Part shown: piece by piece, positions 8,804-13,540 of the stretch | How positions within the stretch are numbered: position 1 is the first letter of the stretch | Layout of the letters: every line of letters starts with the position of its first letter | NCBI GenBank assembly: GCA_001986395.2 | Contig: MQVO02000241.1 | Span: 1 to 13,540, forward strand | Source: Irpex lacteus | Taxonomy: Eukaryota > Basidiomycota > Agaricomycetes > Polyporales > Irpicaceae | Length of the DNA stretch: 13,540 nucleotides | Direction: 5' to 3' | Translations under genes and position numbers: made by a program | Notes under the pieces: model-generated | Seen by the model: the letters and a program-made list of their open reading frames with translations, nothing else | Told to the model about the DNA's origin: nothing | Database searches by the model: none

Positions 8804-10011
8804 TCATGCGGTCTCGTCTCTGTGAACTTCGTGATACTGAGTATAATGCGTGATCCCTACCACATTAATCCTGTCAGCCTGATTTTACGCGCGGTAGGAA
8901 TTCTGAACACTCACCGTAAAGGACATCATACTAAGCATCCAGCTATAAACATCGAAAGGTATCAGTATTTGCATAGGCTTTCTTTTTCGACTTACAAGTA
9001 GGCTACTCCCCGGGATGTATCATGTTTGAGCTGATAGTACAAAGCGGCTAAGACGCGGTAACACCAAGTTCAGAGACAGCCAGTCAATTCATAAATTGCG
9101 TGCATACCCAAAACCATCGTAATGACCCATGCACCATCTTTCATGAGAGCGCGAATGAGAGGTCCATATCGCGTGCTGTATATTTCTCTTGCGTGGCCCA
9201 AGAATTGACGCAAGGTATATACGAACAGAAATGCTTGAAATAACAGCGAGAGCAGCCTGGGTACAAATTTAAAGCATAGTAAGTCAGATCTGTACGTTCC
9301 TTGTCAGCCCAGTCTTACCAATAGACCAGAAATCTCTTCAGGCTTGGTGAGCTGGCCAAGAGGCAGTTCTTTGCAAGTTCTTCTTCAGACATGGCAATTC
9401 CCAGAGCAATAGTCGTTCCGATGACTTCAGCAACGAAAAGCACAATCAGTAGTCGCATGATATTTCGACTCTTGTGACGCAGGCTACGGACTTGAACAGA
9501 ACTATTAGCAGCTCGAAGAGAGAGAGCAAGAATGAATGCACACCTCGCGTCATAAGCGGGATAGCAATCAACAACGCCAGTGTTGCGCTTATGAGTACTC
9601 GCCGGAAAAACCCATTCACGAGTGATACACATGAAGGCGGAGAACGTGTTCCTCCCGAATAGAGCAAAAAAGCTCATGCTTAAGGAGATGGAGGACATTA
9701 GTAGGGAAAATATGAGTAATGAGTTCCACTTACAATTCATGCAGAATTGGTGCATATCGGATGAATACGTACGTCCATCTTAAGACATGGGAATGAGCCT
9801 GCTTGCAAGTTACTGCGATCAGCCAACCAGACCGAGGAAGTGCGAAGAATGTGCACCTCCAGATTAGTACGACCTTTAACCATAAAAAGTGAGTGCTCAT
9901 AAAACGACTGTTGTGGAAATAGTATAATGAAGCACTTACCTCATCATTGAGATGGAAGATTGTATTACAAGTTGTCCATGCTAGAGCGGCGAGCGTTGAA
10001 TCATGTAGCAT
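8804..10011 (-). CDS. Polytopic membrane protein, DUF6533-like (model incomplete)
   Basis: Resembles the DUF6533 family of fungal multi-spanning membrane proteins, whose function is unknown. Best-supported pieces, 5' to 3': 9940-10011 (MLHDSTLAALAWTTCNTIFH..DE, start plus first helix); an exon beginning VVLIWR near 9870 and carrying WTYVFIRYAPILHEL (near 9730-9785); hydrophobic exons through 9319-9700 with ALFGRN, VLISATLALLIAIPLM and RLLIVLFVAEVIGTTIALG; 9108-9256 (LLSLLFQAFLFVYTLRQFLG and MKDGAWVITMVL); 8996-9047 (ALYYQLKHDTSRGVAY); and 8915-8942 (WMLSMMSFT). The three introns linking 9319 to 8942 have exact phases and good splice sites. The middle cannot be joined without indels, near 9479-9486 and at the A5 run 9606-9610. 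The 3' end is tentative; a stop at 8804-8806 follows a plausible last exon. Family assignment rests on segment order and the helix pattern. Confidence 0.65.
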
Positions 10012-11156
10012 TCGAGAGGAGCCGGTGTGTCAGGATAGCAAGCACTCAAAATACCACCAACTTGGACTCTAGCGAAAGTTTGTGATTATGAGGCGGTTCG
10101 TTGCAAATTAAGTAAATTCCAAGCACTGCAAAAATATAGGCGCCTTGATGACATAAGCTGGCGTTGAGTAGCCTCACGGTGGCGTCCAGGACCCGCAGTA
10201 CTGCTTGCAATGAACATCCATGTGGTATTGGGACAGGTCAGACCTCAGACCTCTACTACGTATGCTGTGAACGAAGTATGTAACCTCCATTCTAGTGTAA
10301 CCAATCTAATCATTGACATGGGTTCACAGTTTACTGCGCTGTGGCTCACATGGAGCACCATGACACCCCGAGACGGCTAAGCTAGGCTACTATTAACCAG
10401 GCGTAGCTCCCAAATGAAACGTTATGGACAACTAGGTGATATATCTGGCACCTTCCAGGCGCAGATTCAAAGCACATGAACGCCATTCACTGAGTTCTGT
10501 GGACCCCTTGCCCAGCTGCCAAAGGAGACTTCTCGACAATTCTTGGATCAAACGTAGGGGATGTCGACCGTAGCTCCTATTGCAGTGTCTCAGTTTTGAC
10601 AGAGAACAGTCGGAAAGCGGCGGCCCGAGTTCTTCATGGTGAGAGCTCGCACAGCAAGCTATCATCCTTATCTAAACACAGGTTGTAGAGTGAGTACGCT
10701 GCTTCTGCCAGTGCATATTCTGTGTCAATACTCTCTTATTAACTGGTATGAAGCCAACGGTTTGTTACAAAGCAGTTCATACACTAGGCAGTCTTATAGT
10801 AGCTTCATTTACCTAGGTCAATCCTCGCCCCGAACAACAAGCTTCAGTCAATATTCACATCATAGCGGTTTGGTGTCGCCGCAGCCTCGACAAGAAGGCT
10901 GATTCGGGCACTCCGCAACTCTCAGGCTGCATTCTTTTGCGGCTGTCGGGCGCATCAAACCTGGCCGATGCCATTGAATCGCTCTGCGACTCCCTGCCGG
11001 GAGCTGTCGGGTGACATTCATTCTGATGAAATTGCCGAGTAGCGACGCGAGTCGGGGATCGGAACTTGGTGCGACACCCTCAAACCTTGCCAGATGTCCT
11101 GCTCCTGAAGTGTTTTACAGAATGTTAGGGTAGGTCACGTACATGGTTGCCATACA
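10012..11156. other. Long intergenic region between divergent genes
   Basis: No gene is supported in this stretch of about 1.1 kb. Open frames at 10432-10665 (-) and 10636-10902 (+) have no motif and overlap. The last 250 bp are more GC-rich and carry two exact copies of GCTGTCGGG (10942-10950 and 11003-11011) plus related GTCGGG near 11052. They sit upstream of the secreted-protein promoter and may be regulatory. Confidence 0.45.
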
Positions 11157-11164
11157 TATATAAA
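11157..11164 (+). promoter_or_regulatory. TATA box of the secreted-protein gene
   Basis: TATATAAA followed by a GGGGG tract, 94 bp upstream of the ATG at 11258. This is the clearest core promoter in the window and fits a strongly or inducibly expressed gene. Confidence 0.7.
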
Positions 11165-11257
11165 GGGGGTTGACAACGATGCAGCAGTCACCAGCGAACT
11201 CACTGTTCTCCTCGAACCTCAGTTCAATAGCCACTGCATACCATATCTATTCTCGCC

Positions 11258-11578
11258 ATGAAGTTCCTCACCATCTTCTCCACATTGGTCCTCACCGCTG
11301 TCTCCGTCTCCGCGTCATGCCCAATCGATGATTGCGAGTGCCATTCTCCCTCTGGGTGCCCTGGCCAATGCATTCAAAGCTCTAATACGTGGGTTCATTC
11401 CGAGGTCCTTCATATTTGATGATATACTGACAAGTACATCCATAGTGGTCCCCTTTGCGCTGGATACTGCGGTGATGCAGGTGCTCAGCCCTGTGCTGCA
11501 TGTGCTGGCCAAGGAAACAACCAGGCCAACTGCTTGTTTGACACCACGGGCACCGTCTGCTCTCTCATCGTTGAGTAA
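11258..11578 (+). CDS. Small secreted cysteine-rich protein
   Basis: Two exons, 11258-11388 and 11446-11578, joined by a 57-nt GT-AG intron with a CTGAC branch-point-like site, give an intact 87-residue protein with no indel. The N-terminus MKFLTIFSTLVLTAVSVSA is a typical signal peptide with a likely cut after VSA. The mature part of about 68 residues has 11 cysteines: an early cluster CPIDDCECHSPSGCPGQC, then CAGYC, CAAC and two single cysteines, ending VCSLIVE. The odd number means one may stay free or pair between molecules. It has no other known domain that I recognise. The strong TATA box, small size and isolation fit the small-secreted-protein class of fungi, which includes wall-associated, antimicrobial and host-interaction proteins; the sequence does not say which. 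Confidence 0.88.
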
Positions 11579-12064
11579 ATGCGTGTACTGCGCTGTGAGT
11601 TACACTTTATGTTCACATTTCGGTGTCATATTGATATATTTAACAATCATAGCAGAAGTCTGCTCAAGCGACAACAGATTCAATGAATACATATTTGATT
11701 TGAAGCTCTTCGCGTATTTTATTATGGGATTTCGTCTCCATGTACAACCTTAGGTTAATTATGCCTTATGATAATCTTGAATCAATGAAAATCTTCACGC
11801 GATGCATGAGCCCAAGAGAGGAGTGTGCGGCCACTCTGGCCGTTGCAGGTTTGAATGTTAGATGGTACTGTTACATGACACATTGTACAACTTTAGCTAT
11901 AGCAATTTCCGCCTCGAAACAGAAAAAGAGAAGTAACCCAGGCAAAATGGTGATACAGCTGATTCTACAAATGAATTAAAAAGATGGCAAGCATTGTCAA
12001 ATTCGACGGGAGATATTCTCGATAAGGCATCGGAAAACCGCGCATCGGTTCAAGCTTGATGTAG
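11579..12064. other. Convergent intergenic region
   Basis: Between the secreted-protein gene (+) and the F-box-associated-type gene (-). No coding signal is supported. A GTGAGT donor at about 11595 and a CATAG acceptor near 11652 could mark an intron in the 3' untranslated region. CGGCC-ACTCT-GGCCG at about 11827-11841 is a short hairpin-forming repeat. Confidence 0.45.
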
Positions 12065-13540
12065 TCAATAATCGTGCAGAACGAGCATATTGTCAGGCAA
12101 ACTCTGGTCTGCCTTCCACATCCAGAACGGTCCTGCCAAGTGACGTCACTGTCAATTGTAGTCATGTCTACGAAAACAAGAGTAACACCAGCGGGGTCTG
12201 CATCTATATAGCAGATGAAAGCGTGAGTTCGACACGAAGTGGATAATAATGACACATATAAGACGTACTGTCTTCGTGTACCGCGACTGTCCATATACCG
12301 GCGACTCCCATCGCACTCCCGATGCCTCCAACTTGTACGCCTTCCGCTCTGGTGACGCAAAAACTTCAGCTTTACTGACAAGCATTCAACACGTTGACAA
12401 ATATCACTCACGCCCACTGCGACCTGTCGTGCGTTGTGATCTACACAAAAGGGTCAATTTGTCAGTTGATCAAGTTCTGGAAGGATAAGCAAGAAGTACG
12501 GAAACGACATCTACAAAGGTCCACCGAACGTAGTCCTTCTTCTTCCGAATTGTCCCATGTACACGCGAGTGGCGGCTGAGATGGACTCCACGAGCAAGGC
12601 CCGAGAAGGCTATTGGCGGGTACTCGGGATCATCGTCGTCTTCTAATTCGGTTGCGAGAGATGCTTCCTCATCGAACGTGAATTGAGCTTCAACTATGCG
12701 TGTTGCCTCTGCGAAGTCTTGCTCAAAGTATGCTGCTTGGAGGCGCATGCCGAGCACGCTCGTGTACTACAAGACCCATCAGTGCATGATCCTAAGAAGA
12801 AACACGCGAAAGATTTACGTTGAACGCTATCGAGCCACACGATGCATGATACGTTAGCGCCAATAGCAGGAGCAGGTCAGTACGACTAATTGAACGCTTA
12901 CAGAATAGATCTCTAAGAATGCGAATGAGCCATTCGGATACTTCTAATGCCGAAGACAATACTGACCTATAGTCCATAAAGCAGACTACTCTCCTCCATA
13001 CGCCTTCTACACCTGCCCAGTCCCTTGTGTTCCTCTTCTCCGAGTGGTACCCTGGCGCAGACAACGGCCGGGTTGCCTGGATGTCGAACTTGGTATGACG
13101 GAGCTCCTCCAATGAGTGGGCAGCCCCCTCAGATTCATGAAGACCACGTTTCTGATGTGCTCGACATGTTCCCAGTTTACAATCAGCTCTGGTTCCCTTG
13201 CCTCCGTGTCCTCTGGTGCACCCTCTTCATCAGGCTCAGATTCCGGAACCGATTTGCGTGGAACTTTATACGGCCCCCACCTCGTCTCATCCCGATAGTT
13301 CTGCAAGTTGTAAACGAAACATCTTGCGGCTGTGCGCAATCGCTGGAGGCGTTCTGCGGATTCACCGGCTGCACCCGTTTCGTGCGCAAGGGTGAGGTAG
13401 CATCTAAGCCTGGCACGTAACCGCTCGAGCTCATCTTCGACAGTGGGATCGCTGGCGATCATCTCTATCACCGACGCGGTAGGGGCCTCGAAGACTTTTG
13501 ATTCCAAAAGTATACCTTCGACCCATGCGAGGTTGAACGA
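12065..13540 (-). CDS. F-box-associated-type basidiomycete protein, 5' end beyond the window
   Basis: Belongs to a family of long uncharacterised basidiomycete proteins often annotated as F-box proteins; the F-box itself would lie beyond the right edge and is not seen. Exons: 12967-13540 (open to the edge), 12902-12912, 12819-12826, 12515-12766, 12412-12440, 12269-12348, 12189-12203, 12065-12132. All phases agree across seven introns of 52-74 nt. Landmarks: VEDELERLRARLRCYLTLA, EHVEHIRNVVFMNL, TRPLSAPGYHS, DWAGVEGVWRRVVCFMDYRD (continuing LFSFN), an acidic ELEDDDDPEYPPIAFSG, HGTIR...VRWTF, EGVQVGGIGSAMGVAGIWTV, DPAGPFWMWK and the end LVLHDY. The first exon needs one indel at the C5 run 13124-13128 to join VVFMNL to EELRHTKF. 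The spliced motifs support the gene model strongly; a role as an SCF-type adaptor is only an inference. Confidence 0.8.
12189..12203 (-). other. 15-nt micro-exon (ADPAG)
   Basis: atgcagaccccgctg lies between a TATAG acceptor and a GTGTTA donor. It encodes the NADPAG part of HEDNADPAGPFWMWK, with phases matching exons on both sides. Confidence 0.75.
12819..12826 (-). other. 8-nt micro-exon (S-F-N)
   Basis: cgttcaac lies between a GATAG acceptor and a GTAAAT donor. With one base carried over it encodes SFN, completing MDYRDLFSFN. The next intron (12767-12818, 52 nt) leads in frame to YTSVLGMRLQ. Confidence 0.65.
12902..12912 (-). other. 11-nt micro-exon (R-D-L-F)
   Basis: agatctattct lies between a TTAG acceptor and a GTAAGC donor. 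Together with flanking bases it encodes RDLF and continues CFMDY from the upstream exon. Confidence 0.7.

Noticed and set aside
11328..11753. 141-codon plus-strand open frame over the secreted-protein gene
   Set aside because: It runs through an intron in another frame; the spliced frame gives a signal peptide and regular cysteines.
13025..13420. 131-codon plus-strand open frame
   Set aside because: Antisense of the first exon of the F-box-associated-type gene, whose minus-strand reading matches family motifs.
1..13540. CRISPR arrays, tRNA/rRNA genes, intact transposons or prokaryotic operon signals
   Set aside because: None seen; no regularly spaced repeats, no recognised tRNA box pairs, no transposase motifs, and the intron-rich structure is eukaryotic.

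Overview
The window looks like nuclear DNA from a filamentous basidiomycete, probably an Agaricomycete. Genes are split by many 50-75 nt GT...AG introns (often GTAAGN/GTACGT donors and CTGAC/CTAAC-like branch points). Two genes also match protein families that I know mainly from mushroom-forming fungi: a DUF6533-like membrane protein and a 'WAGVEGxWRRVVCFMDYRDLF' F-box-associated family. All gene models below were assembled by hand from translated exons and splice sites; no searches were run.

Layout. 1-1307: no recognisable gene. 1308-2597 (-): single-domain short-chain dehydrogenase/reductase of the FabG / peroxisomal hydroxyacyl-CoA dehydrogenase type. 3056-4197 (-): GPALPP-motif (DUF3752) protein. 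4198-4700: shared divergent promoter with a TGACTC general-control-like site and several inverted repeats. 4701-6173 (+): branched-chain amino acid aminotransferase, probably cytosolic. 6684-8519 (+): mitochondrial phosphatidylserine decarboxylase (PSD1 type) with an LGST self-cleavage site. About 8804-10011 (-): DUF6533-like polytopic membrane protein. 11258-11578 (+): small secreted cysteine-rich protein of 87 residues. 12065 to the right edge (-): 5'-truncated F-box-associated-type protein with at least eight exons, three of them 8-15 nt long.

These are mostly unrelated housekeeping genes and do not form a pathway cluster. The accessory-type genes (membrane protein, secreted protein, F-box-associated protein) lie to the right.

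The most striking property is that nearly every conserved gene needs one or more 1-2 nt indels to keep its frame, mostly in homopolymers. Splice sites, catalytic residues and protein motifs are otherwise intact, and I saw no stop codon created by a substitution in a conserved exon. This looks more like uncorrected sequencing or assembly error than pseudogene decay, but reads are needed to decide. I found no convincing new multi-gene system. The more interesting biology is the set of micro-exons, the compact secreted cysteine-rich gene, the motif-rich divergent promoter, and an E-box plus TATA arrangement in front of PSD1.
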